Below are positions 8,023-16,896 of a stretch of DNA of 64,000 nucleotides, piece by piece. The notes beneath the pieces are model-generated. The model saw only the letters and a list, made by a program, of their open reading frames with translations. It was not told where the DNA came from and made no database searches. The position numbers and the translations under genes were made by a program. This DNA is from DASRHK01 sp963776465 (lineage in GTDB: Bacteria > Pseudomonadota > Gammaproteobacteria > Nevskiales > Nevskiaceae): contig CAVZMV010000002.1 of NCBI GenBank assembly GCA_963776465.1, positions 3,038,001 to 3,102,000 of the forward strand, read 5' to 3'. The first letter of the stretch is position 1. Every line of letters starts with the position of its first letter.

Positions 8023-9542
8023 TCGGCATCGAGGCGCTGCGTCTCGACTCGCGCTTCGCCGTCCTCGGCGAGGACTACTTCTCGCGGGTCGCGACCACGC
8101 CGCTTCCGGATCCGCGGCTGGTCCACTTCAACGAGGAGGCCGCCGCGCTGATCGACCTCGATCGCGGCGCGGCAGCCAGCGACGAATTCGTCCAGGTGAT
8201 GGCCGGCAATCGCCGGCTCGAGCGCGGCGATTACTTGTCGATGCTCTACGCCGGCCACCAGTTCGGCGTCTATGTCCCGCAGTTGGGCGACGGCCGCGCA
8301 ATCCTGGTCGGCCAGGTGCGCAACGCGCGCGGACAGTCCTGGGACCTGCAGCTCAAGGGCGCCGGGCAGACGCCTTACTCGCGCTTCGGCGACGGCCGCG
8401 CCGTGCTGCGCTCGACCATCCGCGAGTACCTCTGCAGCGAGGCGATGCATCACCTCGGCATCCCGACCACGCGCGCGCTGTGCATCGTCGGATCAAAGCA
8501 GCCGGTGCAGCGCGAGACGCTCGAGACCGCCGCCGTGCTCTGCCGGATGGCGCCGACGCACGTGCGCTTCGGCAGCTTCGAGGTGTTCTATTACCGCAAC
8601 CAGCACGACAAGCTGGCCCCGCTGGCGGATCACGTGATCGCGGAGCACTTCCCTCATTTGCTTGTCCCCTCTCCCCTTGCGGGAGAGGGTGGCCCGAAGG
8701 GCCGGGAGAGGGCGGGCGTTTACGCCCGCTGGCTCGCCGAAGTCGTCGAGCGAACCGCCGGCCTCATGGCGCAGTGGCAGAACGTCGGCTTCTGTCACGG
8801 CGTGATGAACACCGACAACATGTCGATCGTGGGCCTCACGCTCGACTACGGTCCGTACGGATTCATCGACGGATTCGATGCGCATCACATCTGCAATCAC
8901 ACCGACGAGGCCGGCCGCTACGCCTACGATCAGCAGCCGATGGTCGGCCACTGGAACTGCTCGCGGCTGGTGCAGGCGACGCTGCCGCTGCTCGCCGACA
9001 CGCCGGAGCAGGCGGTCGCCATCGGCACGGACATTCTCGAGCGCTACGCGCCGCGCTACACCGAGCGCGTGCTGCAGGGCTGGCGCGCCAAGCTCGGGCT
9101 GCGCGATGCGCGCGACGAGGATCGCGAGCTGATCAACCGCTTCCTGAGCCTGCTGCACCGCGGCCGCTCGGACTTCACGCTCTCGTTCCGCCGGCTGTCG
9201 ACGGTCAGGACGGACACCGAGGAGCCGGCCCCGATGCGCGACCACATCGTCGACGTGGAGGCCTTCGACGCCTGGATCGTGGATTACCGCGCCCGCCTGC
9301 GCGCAGAGCAGTCGGACGACGCCCGCCGCGCGACCGCGATGAACGCGGTGAATCCGAAATACGTCCTGCGCAATCACCTGGTGCAGGCGGCCATCGAGCA
9401 GGCGCAAGCCGGCGATTTTGCGGAGATTGATCGGCTGATGCGGCTGGTGCAGCGCCCCTTCGACGAGCAGCCGGCGATGGACGCGTACGCTGCCGGACCG
9501 CCAGCCGGCGCCAATCCTGTCGAAGTAAGTTGCTCGTCCTAG
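7929..9542 (+). CDS. selO: protein adenylyltransferase SelO (YdiU/UPF0061 family)
   Basis: Pseudokinase-fold enzyme that transfers AMP from ATP to Ser, Thr or Tyr of target proteins and is linked to oxidative stress responses. Family motifs include YAGHQFGVYVPQLGDGRA, LKGAGQTPYSRFGDGRA, the NTDNMSI metal/catalytic loop and GPYGFIDGF. The only ATG upstream, at 7929, lies inside the S41 gene. Homology to SelO begins about residue 33, and the codon at 8019 is CTG, overlapping the S41 stop as CTGA. The real start may therefore be this CTG. Residues encoded at 8663-8713 (SPLAGEGGPKGRERAG) are a translated palindromic repeat that is absent from ordinary SelO proteins. The frame stays open through it. 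Confidence 0.92.
   Translation: MPVRKGARAPDADAAPGQAAAGAGAIAGAVLIGIEALRLDSRFAVLGEDYFSRVATTPLPDPRLVHFNEEAAALIDLDRGAAASDEFVQVMAGNRRLERGDYLSMLYAGHQFGVYVPQLGDGRAILVGQVRNARGQSWDLQLKGAGQTPYSRFGDGRAVLRSTIREYLCSEAMHHLGIPTTRALCIVGSKQPVQRETLETAAVLCRMAPTHVRFGSFEVFYYRNQHDKLAPLADHVIAEHFPHLLVPSPLAGEGGPKGRERAGVYARWLAEVVERTAGLMAQWQNVGFCHGVMNTDNMSIVGLTLDYGPYGFIDGFDAHHICNHTDEAGRYAYDQQPMVGHWNCSRLVQATLPLLADTPEQAVAIGTDILERYAPRYTERVLQGWRAKLGLRDARDEDRELINRFLSLLHRGRSDFTLSFRRLSTVRTDTEEPAPMRDHIVDVEAFDAWIVDYRARLRAEQSDDARRATAMNAVNPKYVLRNHLVQAAIEQAQAGDFAEIDRLMRLVQRPFDEQPAMDAYAAGPPAGANPVEVSCSS
8663..8713. repeat. CCCTCTCCC/GGGAGAGGG palindromic repeat inside selO
   Basis: CCCCTCTCCCCTTGCGGGAG starts a near-perfect hairpin, followed by a second stem GGCCCGAAGGGCC and GGGAGAGGG. 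The same element occurs at 39571-39656, 58317-58354, 59955-59991 and 60022-60073. Here it is translated as part of SelO without a frame break. Confidence 0.85.
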
Positions 9543-9577
9543 CTGTCTTAAGGGACATGGGACTTACGAGAACCGCC

Positions 9578-9886
9578 ATGAACAGGAAATTGACCGTCGC
9601 GCTGGCCGCCATGCTGTCGTTGCCGCTGATCGCAGCCGCCCAGGATTCCGCAGAGATCAGCAAGTTCGAGACCCAGGTGCCGGCCAGGATCACTGCGCCG
9701 ACGACACCGGACAGTCCGCTGCCCGGTCCCAGGGTCGTGACCGCCGAGAAGTGCGCGCACGCGCCGGAGATCTGCAAGGCCCGCAAGGAAGAGATGCGCC
9801 GCAAGCGCCAGGCCTGCGCCGACACTCCGGCCGACTGCCGCGACCCGGTGCTCCACGGCAACCTGCAGGCCAACCGGAATCCGTAG
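9578..9886 (+). CDS. small secreted protein, unknown function
   Basis: 102 residues from the ATG at 9578, chosen because the product then begins with a clear signal peptide (MNRKLTVALAAMLSLPLIAA, cleavage after AQ or similar). The mature part is about 80 residues and carries four Cys in two CX6C-like pairs (CAHAPEIC and CADTPADC) separated by a basic stretch, KARKEEMRRKRQ. The Cys could form disulfides in the periplasm. I do not recognise the family. The gene stands alone between selO and the gamma-glutamyltransferase and is followed by a palindrome. Confidence 0.65.
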   Translation: MNRKLTVALAAMLSLPLIAAAQDSAEISKFETQVPARITAPTTPDSPLPGPRVVTAEKCAHAPEICKARKEEMRRKRQACADTPADCRDPVLHGNLQANRNP

Positions 9887-9895
9887 CGACTTACT

Positions 9896-9923
9896 CGCGG
9901 CGGCATACGAATGCCGCCCTACG
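9896..9923. repeat. palindrome GGCGGCAT-ATGCCGCC followed by CCTACG
   Basis: An eight-base stem, GGCGGCAT (9899-9906) with ATGCCGCC (9911-9918) around a CGA-containing loop, ends in CCCTACG like the palindrome at 3811. It could act as a transcript-stabilising or terminating hairpin after the small secreted gene, though no U tract follows. Confidence 0.6.
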
Positions 9924-9958
9924 CTAGGATTCCCGGATCATGCTCCGGGAGATTCGTC

Positions 9959-11650
9959 ATGATCCGCCTGCTGGCGCTGGCTTCAGCGCTGCTGTGCACC
10001 TCCGCCATGTGCGCTGACCGCGTCACCGGTGCTGCCTTTGCCACGCGCGCGGAAGTGATCGCCACGCATGGCATGGCCGCGACCAGCCAGCCGCTGGCCA
10101 CGCAGATCGCCATCGACGTCCTGAAGCAAGGGGGCAGCGCCGTCGACGCGGCCATCGCGGCGGACGCGGCCCTCGGCCTGATGGAGCCTGTCGGCGCCGG
10201 CGTCGGCGGAGATCTCTTCGCCATCGTCTGGGATCCCAAGAGCGGCAAGCTGCATGGGCTCAACGCCAGCGGCCGCTCGCCCAAATCCCTGACGCTCGAG
10301 CATTTCCAGAAGCAGGGCCTGAAGCACATCCCGGCGCTCGGTCCCCTGCCCGTCTCGGTGCCGGGCTGCGTCGACGGCTGGTTCGAGCTGCACGCCAGGT
10401 TCGGCAAGCTGCCGATGAAGAACGTGCTCGAGCCCGCGATCCGCTACGCGCGCGAGGGCTTTCCGCTCTCCGAGCTCATCGCGTTCTACTGGGACAAGTC
10501 GGTGCCGCGCCTCGTCCCGTTCCCAGGCTTCAAGGAGCAGATGACGATCGACGGCCGCGCGCCGCGCAAGGGCGAGATCTGGAAGAACCCCAACCTCGCC
10601 GCGACGCTGGAGAAGATCGCCGACGGCGGACGCGATGCGTTCTACAAGGGCGACATCGCGCGCACGATCGACAAGTACATCCACGAGCAGGGCGGCTTCC
10701 TGTCGTACGACGACTTCGCCGCGCATCGCAGCGAGTGGGTGCAGCCGGTCTCCACCACCTATCGCGGCTACGAGCTCTGGGAGCTGCCGCCCAACACGCA
10801 GGGCATCGCCGCGTTGCAGATCCTCAACGTCCTGGAAGGCTTCGACTTCGCCAAATCCGGCTTCGGCAGCCCGCAGCACATGCACGCGTTCATCGAAGCC
10901 AAGAAGGTCGCGTTCGAGGATCGCGCCAAGTACTACGCCGATCCGGAGTTCGCGAAGGCGCCGGTCGCCGAGCTCGTCAGCAGCAAGTACGGCGCGCAGC
11001 GCCGCAAGCTGATCGACCCGCAGAAAGCAGCGAAGCGCTACGACGCCGGCGCGCTGCGGCAGGGCGACACGATCTATCTCACCACTGCCGACGACAGTGG
11101 AATGATGGTGAGCCTGATCCAGTCCAACTACCGCGGCATGGGCAGCGGCATGACGCCGCCGGGCCTGGGATTCGTGCTGCAGGACCGGGGCGAGCTGTTC
11201 TCGCTGACGCCCGGGCATGCCAACGTCTTCGCGCCCGGCAAGCGGCCGTTCCAGACCATCATCCCTGCCTTCCTCACCAAGGGCGGCAAGCCCTGGGCGA
11301 GCTTCGGCGTGATGGGCGGCGACATGCAGCCGCAGGGCCACGCGCAGATCGTGATGAACGTGGTCGACTTCGGCATGAACCTGCAGGAGGCCGGCGACGC
11401 GCCGCGCATCTACCACACGGGCTCCTCGGAGCCGACCGACGAGGTGATGATCGACGGCGGCGAGGTGCACCTGGAGAGCGGCTTCCCGTACGAGTCCGTG
11501 CGCTGGCTGGTGGAGCACGGGCATCGCATCACCTCCGAGCTCGGCGGCTACGGCGGCTACCAGGCGATCCGCGTGGAGCAAACGCCGCACGGCCGCGTCT
11601 ATTACGGAGCTTCCGAATCGCGCAAGGACGGCCAGGCCTCCGGCTATTGA
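9959..11650 (+). CDS. gamma-glutamyltransferase family protein (periplasmic)
   Basis: 563 residues. I chose the ATG at 9959 because it starts a signal peptide (MIRLLALASALLCTSAMCA). An upstream in-frame ATG would only add residues encoded by repeat sequence. The large-subunit region contains GGSAVDAAIAADAALGLMEPVGAGVGG, and the junction lies near GDTIYLTTADDSG. Thr371 aligns with the autoprocessing and catalytic Thr. The small subunit has YRGMGSGMTPPGLGFVLQ and the GGDMQPQGHAQ motif. Family members hydrolyse gamma-glutamyl bonds such as glutathione, but some (YwrD-like, ammonia-lyase-like) have other substrates, and the DTIYL sequence resembles these. The substrate is unproven. Confidence 0.88.
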   Translation: MIRLLALASALLCTSAMCADRVTGAAFATRAEVIATHGMAATSQPLATQIAIDVLKQGGSAVDAAIAADAALGLMEPVGAGVGGDLFAIVWDPKSGKLHGLNASGRSPKSLTLEHFQKQGLKHIPALGPLPVSVPGCVDGWFELHARFGKLPMKNVLEPAIRYAREGFPLSELIAFYWDKSVPRLVPFPGFKEQMTIDGRAPRKGEIWKNPNLAATLEKIADGGRDAFYKGDIARTIDKYIHEQGGFLSYDDFAAHRSEWVQPVSTTYRGYELWELPPNTQGIAALQILNVLEGFDFAKSGFGSPQHMHAFIEAKKVAFEDRAKYYADPEFAKAPVAELVSSKYGAQRRKLIDPQKAAKRYDAGALRQGDTIYLTTADDSGMMVSLIQSNYRGMGSGMTPPGLGFVLQDRGELFSLTPGHANVFAPGKRPFQTIIPAFLTKGGKPWASFGVMGGDMQPQGHAQIVMNVVDFGMNLQEAGDAPRIYHTGSSEPTDEVMIDGGEVHLESGFPYESVRWLVEHGHRITSELGGYGGYQAIRVEQTPHGRVYYGASESRKDGQASGY

Positions 11651-11666
11651 ACGGCGATCGCAGAAC

Positions 11667-12254
11667 TTGAAACGCCTTTGCGCAATCGTCGCCCTCGTCC
11701 TGGGCCTGGGCGCCGCCGTGTCTTCCGCAGATCCGTCGGGCAGCGCCGACCACGTGCTGATCGCGCGGTTTCCCGGTTCGGAGATCCTGCGCTACGAACG
11801 GCGCGCGCCGAGCGATCACGCGCTCCTGACGCACCCGCTCGAGGACGCGGCGAGCGGATCGTCCGAGCCGATGCAGACCTTCACGCCGCTTCGCGGAGAC
11901 GTGATGCGCATCGGCTACGCCTCGCCGTCCGGGGCGCGGCTGAAGGAGGTTTACCGCCACTACGAGGCGGCGCTGCAGTCCGCGGGGTTCGAGGTGCTCT
12001 ACAACTGCGCCGGCGAATCCTGCTCGCCCAACAGCGCCGGCGCGGACTTCAACGCGCGGCTGACGCCACCGGATCTCGGCAGCGAGATGCAAGGCAAGCA
12101 GAAGGGGCAGCGCTACCTCGCGGCCAAGCGCCCCGGATCCGGCAGTGACCTGTGGGCATCGCTCTACTGCGTGCGCCAGGAGCCGCTCGGCGCCGACGAC
12201 GGCAATCGGGTTTACACGAGCCTGGTGCTCGTCGAGGCGGTGAGCGCGAGGTAG
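11667..12254 (+). CDS. secreted DUF4892-like protein without an OmpA domain
   Basis: 195 residues from a TTG start, with a signal peptide (MKRLCAIVALVLGLGAAVSS). The mature protein begins DPSGSADHVLIARFPGSEIL. The same block (DPKGSADHPMISRYQGAEII) opens the OmpA-fused protein at 36855, and similarity continues to the end of that N-terminal domain (YxHYEAALQSAGFEVLYxC compared with FRNYEEALKAGGFEIVFSC). The two are therefore paralogues, one with and one without the peptidoglycan-binding domain. I assign the domain to DUF4892 from memory. Its function is unknown. The gene starts 16 bases after the transferase gene. Confidence 0.75.
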   Translation: MKRLCAIVALVLGLGAAVSSADPSGSADHVLIARFPGSEILRYERRAPSDHALLTHPLEDAASGSSEPMQTFTPLRGDVMRIGYASPSGARLKEVYRHYEAALQSAGFEVLYNCAGESCSPNSAGADFNARLTPPDLGSEMQGKQKGQRYLAAKRPGSGSDLWASLYCVRQEPLGADDGNRVYTSLVLVEAVSAR

Positions 12255-12273
12255 GCGGGGCCGCTCCTACAAG
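12251..12273. repeat. REP-type repeat between converging genes
   Basis: GGGGCCGCTCCTACAAG is the inverted form of the TGTAGGAGCGGCC unit. On the minus strand, its CTTGTAG encodes the last Leu and the stop codon of the thioredoxin-like gene. Confidence 0.7.
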
Positions 12274-12776
12274 GGCGGCGACTTGCCTGTCTTCACCAGC
12301 GTCTCGACGATCGGTCGCACCGATGCAAATCCCGAAACGCTGAATCCCTGGTAGCTGTAGCGCACCACGCCGTCGCGATCGATCAGGTAGGCGCCCGGCA
12401 TCTTGATGATCTCGTAGGCGGCCACTGTTTTCTCGTCGACGCCGCGCAGCACCGGGTAGTGCGTGCCGCCGCTGCCGAGCGCGTCGCGCGCGCGGGCCGC
12501 ATCCTCGTCCAGGTTCACGCCGAGCACCTCGAAACCCAGCGGCGCGAGCTCCTCGCGCATCGCCTGCAGCCGCGGCAGCGACACCTTGCAGGGCGCGCAC
12601 CAGCTCGCCCAGAAATCCAGATACACCACCTTGCCGCGCAGATCGGTGAGCCTGACCGCGCGACCGTCCGTCATGGAGACGCCGACGATCTCGGGCGCCC
12701 TTTCTCCCGGCTTTACGGCGTGCGCGGCGCCGCAGAACGCGGCGAGCAGCACCGCCATGCGCAGTCTGTGAACCAT
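12267..12776 (-). CDS. exported TlpA-like thioredoxin
   Basis: 169 residues with a signal peptide (residues 1-20, ending CGAAHA). The thioredoxin-fold AhpC/TSA-like domain has the redox motif FWASWCAPCK with Cys60 and Cys63, followed by VSLPRLQAM and the cis-Pro region IIKMPGAYLIDRDG. Proteins of this group reduce or oxidise disulfides in the periplasm, often during cytochrome c or copper-site maturation. It resembles the protein at 19287-19781 (same WCAPC context and the GFEVLGV strand) but sits outside that redox block. The stop codon is contributed by a REP-type repeat. Confidence 0.88.
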   Translation of the reverse strand: MVHRLRMAVLLAAFCGAAHAVKPGERAPEIVGVSMTDGRAVRLTDLRGKVVYLDFWASWCAPCKVSLPRLQAMREELAPLGFEVLGVNLDEDAARARDALGSGGTHYPVLRGVDEKTVAAYEIIKMPGAYLIDRDGVVRYSYQGFSVSGFASVRPIVETLVKTGKSPPL

Positions 12777-12785
12777 GCCTGCATG

Positions 12786-13064
12786 CTAGCGCAGTGAGCC
12801 CGTGTAGCGCCCATCCTCGCCGACGTGCGGCTCATCGTGATGGGACGAGCCGTTGAGGCCCGCCGGCCGGCCGAACATCACCGACTCGAAACGCTCCGCG
12901 AGCCGCACGAGCTCCGGATCGCCGTGGTGGCGCGCCAGCCGCAGGATCTCCCGGGCGTAGTCCGCGTTCTCGGTCATCCAGATCGGATCGGTCGTTCGCG
13001 CCGCGTGATGGCGCAACCGCACGTAAAGGCGCGTCGCCACCGTCATCCGCTCGTTTTCCGTCAT
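12786..13064 (-). CDS. small cytoplasmic protein downstream of amt, unknown function
   Basis: 92 residues from the ATG at 13064, which lies 7 bases past the amt stop. The gene is therefore probably the second gene of an amt operon. The sequence is helical and charged, with no signal peptide, Cys or recognisable motif; segments such as ENADYAREILRLARHHGD suggest two or three helices. I do not recognise it. It is not a PII protein: the T-loop and PII signatures are absent. Confidence 0.55.
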   Translation of the reverse strand: MTENERMTVATRLYVRLRHHAARTTDPIWMTENADYAREILRLARHHGDPELVRLAERFESVMFGRPAGLNGSSHHDEPHVGEDGRYTGSLR

Positions 13065-13071
13065 GGGTCCC

Positions 13072-14316
13072 TCACGCAATGCGCTCGCCGTGCAGCGACA
13101 GATCCAGCCCGGCGTGCTCTTCCTCGGACTCGACGCGCAGTCCGATGGTGAACTTGAGCAGCAGCAGGATCGCGCTGGACACCACTGCGCTGTAGGCGAG
13201 CGTCGAAAACGCGCCGATGGCCTGCACGGTCAGGCTCGCGTTCATGCCGCTGAGCTCCTTGTCCGCGAACACCCCCGTCAGCAACGCGCCGACCAGCCCA
13301 CCCACGCCGTGGATGCCGAACACGTCCAGCGAGTCGTCCGCACCCAGCAGGCGCTTCAAGCCAGTCGCCCCCCAGTAGCAGCTGACGCCGGCCACCACGC
13401 CGATCGCCAGCGCGCCGGGCACGGCGACAAACCCCGAAGCGGGCGTGATGGCGACGAGACCGGCGACCGCACCGGAGCACGCGCCGAGCAGCGACACCCG
13501 GCCTTTCCACAGCCATTCGCTCCACATCCAGGTCAACGCGGCGACGGCGGTGGCGAGCTGCGTCACCAGCATCGCCATCCCCGCGCGTCCGTCGGCCGCG
13601 ACGGCCGAGCCGGCGTTGAAGCCGAACCAGCCGACCCATAGCAGCGATGCGCCGGTGAGCGTGAACGCAAGATTGAACGGCACGAACGGCTCCTTGCCGT
13701 AGCCCTGGCGCGGCCCGAGGATCGCCGCGCACGCCAGCCCCGCAGCGCCGGCGTTGATGTGCACCACGGTGCCGCCGGCGAAGTCCAGCGTGCCCATCGC
13801 GGCGAGCCAGCCCCCCGGCTCCCACACCCAGTGCGCCACCGGCGCATACACCAGCAACGACCACAGCCCCATGAAAATGATCATCGCGCGGAACGACATG
13901 CGCTCGGCGAAAGCCCCCGCGATCAGCGCCGGCGTGATGATGGCGAAGGTCAGCTGGAACATCACGAACACCGATTCGGGGATCGTCTGCGCGAGGTGAC
14001 TGACGCTGACCATTCCGGTTTCCTTCACGTACGCGAGCCCGGACAGGAACACCTGGTCGATGCCGCCGAGATAGGGCGAGCCCGGCGTGAACGCCAGGCT
14101 GTAGCCGACGGCGACCCAGAGCACGGTCACGAGACACGTCACGGACAGCGTTTGCAAGGCCGTCGACAGGACGTTCTTCTTGCGCACCATGCCGGCGTAG
14201 AACAGCGCCAGTCCCGGAATGGTCATCATCAGGACCAGCGCCGTCGACGTCAGCATCCAGGCGGTGTCGCCGGCGCTGATCTTGTCGGCAGCGACCAGGA
14301 ATGGTTCGGTTGGCAT
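13072..14316 (-). CDS. amt: ammonium transporter
   Basis: 414 residues from the ATG at 14316, chosen because GGGGAG lies before it and the upstream extension does not look like Amt. Eleven hydrophobic helices can be traced. The Amt/MEP/Rh signatures are present: GLALFYAGMVRKKNVLST, the first pore His in VVHINAGAAG and the second in IHGVGGLVGALLTG. It conducts ammonium across the inner membrane. No glnK/glnB lies beside it, which is unusual since amtB is commonly paired with glnK. A small protein of unknown function follows instead. Confidence 0.96.
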   Translation of the reverse strand: MPTEPFLVAADKISAGDTAWMLTSTALVLMMTIPGLALFYAGMVRKKNVLSTALQTLSVTCLVTVLWVAVGYSLAFTPGSPYLGGIDQVFLSGLAYVKETGMVSVSHLAQTIPESVFVMFQLTFAIITPALIAGAFAERMSFRAMIIFMGLWSLLVYAPVAHWVWEPGGWLAAMGTLDFAGGTVVHINAGAAGLACAAILGPRQGYGKEPFVPFNLAFTLTGASLLWVGWFGFNAGSAVAADGRAGMAMLVTQLATAVAALTWMWSEWLWKGRVSLLGACSGAVAGLVAITPASGFVAVPGALAIGVVAGVSCYWGATGLKRLLGADDSLDVFGIHGVGGLVGALLTGVFADKELSGMNASLTVQAIGAFSTLAYSAVVSSAILLLLKFTIGLRVESEEEHAGLDLSLHGERIA

Positions 14317-14472
14317 CGCGGCGTTCTCCCCGTTTTGCCAAAGGCCATAGCACGGAAGATGCCAACGCAAATCCGGGCCGCGGTGCGCAATCCAGGGGCA
14401 TCGCGGCGCATCAAGCGCCAAAGCGATGCGGCCTGATGTTCCGTGGAGGAGCGGCGTGAGCCGCGATAGTGC

Positions 14473-16869
14473 CTACAGCGTCTTCAGGTACTCGATCAGC
14501 GCGCGCCGCTCTTGATCGGTGAGCACCGACGTGAAGGCGTGGCCGGCGTTGCTCTGGCTGTAGTAATTGGTGTTGTAGATCTTGCGATCCTCGACCATCT
14601 GGTCGTTCATGATCGGCAGGTTGGCGATGTTCCAGACCAGGCCACCGTTGGCATACGCGGGGCCGAGCGCGTCCTGGATCGTGATCAGGTCCTGGCCTGC
14701 CGGGTTGCAGTCGATGATCGTCGTGGTGCCCGGCACGCCGCACTCCAGCGCGTCGTACTTCCAGCCCAGCTTCTCGGCGTCGTAGCCGTCCGTCAGACTC
14801 GAGGTGAAGCCCATCACCACGCTGCCGGCCTGATCCCCGCGCGGCGGGTTGGACAGCCGGCGCCAGATCTCCTTGCGGTCCGCGGGCTGCAGCACTTCCC
14901 AGACGTTGGGCACGGCGCCGTTGTGGAAATACGGCGCCGTCGCCCACACACCGTACAGCGGTGGCGCGAGATAACCCAGCGGCCGGTCACCGCGCAGCGC
15001 GGTGTCGTTCCAGTCCGCGCACAGTGGAATGCCCTGCTCGTTGAACGGACCGTCCGAGTACGCGAACCAGTTGTCGCGCGCGGCCAGCGCGACGATCTGG
15101 CTGTTGCCGTCGACGCGCTTGCTGTCGGTGCCGATCACGGCGAGCGGCACGACGTGCGAGGCGATGCCCTCGAGCGCGGGGCTGTCGAGGTACGCCGGAT
15201 CGTTCACGTAGCGCGGCGAGTAGGCGCCGTGACAGCTGGCGCACGATCCGTTGCCACCCTGCGGCGGCGGCACCGGGTTGCTCAGCGCCGGTTCCCAGAG
15301 GTTCTTGCTGTGGAAGAGGATCGCGCCCTGCCTGGCGAGGTCGAGGTCGATCGCGCCGAGCGTCTGCTCGGGCCAGGGCGGCGATTTCTGCGACGTGATC
15401 CAGGCGTCGCCGTCCTGCTGGTGATCCAGGATCCATTGCTTGTCGTCGACCATGCTCGCGCCCGGCGGGAAGCCGTGATTGGGCGTGCCCGGGAAATGGA
15501 ACGACAGCTCGATGCGCTTGGAGTTGGTGACCTGCCCGCCGTCGAAGAACTTCGCCGGCCGATGGCCGAGGTTCCACCACACAGGCGGATCCTCGGTGCC
15601 CGTCGAAGGCTGCGTCTGGATGGACAGGTAGCCCGGCAGTCCGCCGTAGTCTGTGACCGTCAGCAGGCCGAACAGCTGGAAGTTGGTGATGTTGCCGGTG
15701 CCGCGCACCTTGTTCTGCGAGATTGCCGCGAGCGCCGACTGCTGCGGCGCCAGCGCCGAGAGATCGGTGAAGAACACGGTGATGTCCGACAGGCTGTTGG
15801 TGCCGTAGACCGCGCCCAGGCCCGGGCCGTCGGCCGGCGTGCCGATCTGGCCGCCGTGGCAGGAGCTGCAGGTGACGTTGAGATTGCCGGTCCAGCTGCC
15901 GTCCTCGTTGCGCAGTTGCGTGAGCGACAGGGGCAGCTGCCCGCTGCCGCCGTCGGTCTGGTTCGGATCCTCGCCTGGCAACGGGTACGGGTTGCGCGTC
16001 GGCGACAAGGGCATGCCCCAGCGCTCCGCGAGCAGCTGGTCGAAGTTGTCCGGTCGCGCCGGCAGCTTCATCACCACGTCCCAGAGATTGTTGTAGTCGG
16101 CCGCGGGGAATGCGTAGCTGGAGTCCGCCGAGCTGCCGGAGAAGAAGCTGCCCGCGCCCATCTGCCCGGCGCTGGCGACCAGCGGATAGCCGCGCGCGAC
16201 GCGCGCGCGCTGCTCGCCGCAATTGGCGGGCGTGTCGTCCTGCTGGCAGACCTGCCACCAGATGTTGAAATAGACCGCCTTGCCCGCGTTGGCGCCCGGC
16301 ACGACCAGCGTGCGCGGATCGACCGGCAGCGGTGTGTCGTCGGCCTTGCCCTCGCAGAAGTCGTCCCACAGATGTCCGCCGCGCTTGCTGCCCAGCAGCT
16401 CGAACTGCTCGGCGCCGACGTTGCCGCCGAGCCCGGACAGCAGGCACGCCTGCGGGTCGACGAAGCCGAGCAGCATTCCATCCATTACCTTGTAGGCGTC
16501 GCTGCCGACCGGCCACGGCGAGCCGCCGGTGTGCGAGCGCGTGTCGGTGCCGGACGCCATCTTCAGGATGCGCGACTTGCCGTCGTCGTTGCGGCCGAGC
16601 CGCTCCCAGGAGTCGCGCAGGTTGGCGCGATCCTGCGAATGATCGGACGAGAGCATGAACAGGTGGCCGTCCGGAACGTCGGCGACGCCGCCCGGCACGT
16701 GGCAGTTGCGGCAGAACTCGAGCTTGGGCTGCACCAGCGCGAACAGCTCGTCGCAGCTCTTGGTGGCAACGGTGCCGCCACCACCGCCGATCGGCGGCGC
16801 CTCCACGGGCAACGTGTAGCTGCCGCAGGCGGAGAGCAGGAAGGCGAGCGCGGGGACGTAATGACGCAT
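14473..16869 (-). CDS. three-CXXCH cytochrome lipoprotein of the di-heme peroxidase superfamily
   Basis: 798 residues with a lipoprotein signal (lipobox LLSAC, then GSYTLPVE). Three c-type haem sites are visible: CRNCH at about 53-57, CSSCH at 334-338 and CASCH at 543-547. The second half matches the di-haem cytochrome c peroxidase/MauG/rubber-oxygenase type fold, with PPVWWNLGHRPAKFFDGG, AILFHSKNLW and the distal segment APYFHNGAVPNVWEVL near the C-terminus. It probably performs redox chemistry in the periplasm or at the cell surface. It is the last gene of the block that starts at 22451 and is a paralogue of that first gene. A RoxA-like oxygenase is possible but I cannot show it. Confidence 0.85.
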   Translation of the reverse strand: MRHYVPALAFLLSACGSYTLPVEAPPIGGGGGTVATKSCDELFALVQPKLEFCRNCHVPGGVADVPDGHLFMLSSDHSQDRANLRDSWERLGRNDDGKSRILKMASGTDTRSHTGGSPWPVGSDAYKVMDGMLLGFVDPQACLLSGLGGNVGAEQFELLGSKRGGHLWDDFCEGKADDTPLPVDPRTLVVPGANAGKAVYFNIWWQVCQQDDTPANCGEQRARVARGYPLVASAGQMGAGSFFSGSSADSSYAFPAADYNNLWDVVMKLPARPDNFDQLLAERWGMPLSPTRNPYPLPGEDPNQTDGGSGQLPLSLTQLRNEDGSWTGNLNVTCSSCHGGQIGTPADGPGLGAVYGTNSLSDITVFFTDLSALAPQQSALAAISQNKVRGTGNITNFQLFGLLTVTDYGGLPGYLSIQTQPSTGTEDPPVWWNLGHRPAKFFDGGQVTNSKRIELSFHFPGTPNHGFPPGASMVDDKQWILDHQQDGDAWITSQKSPPWPEQTLGAIDLDLARQGAILFHSKNLWEPALSNPVPPPQGGNGSCASCHGAYSPRYVNDPAYLDSPALEGIASHVVPLAVIGTDSKRVDGNSQIVALAARDNWFAYSDGPFNEQGIPLCADWNDTALRGDRPLGYLAPPLYGVWATAPYFHNGAVPNVWEVLQPADRKEIWRRLSNPPRGDQAGSVVMGFTSSLTDGYDAEKLGWKYDALECGVPGTTTIIDCNPAGQDLITIQDALGPAYANGGLVWNIANLPIMNDQMVEDRKIYNTNYYSQSNAGHAFTSVLTDQERRALIEYLKTL

Positions 16870-16896
16870 GGATGACCCGATTGTGAGGCCGCGGCG

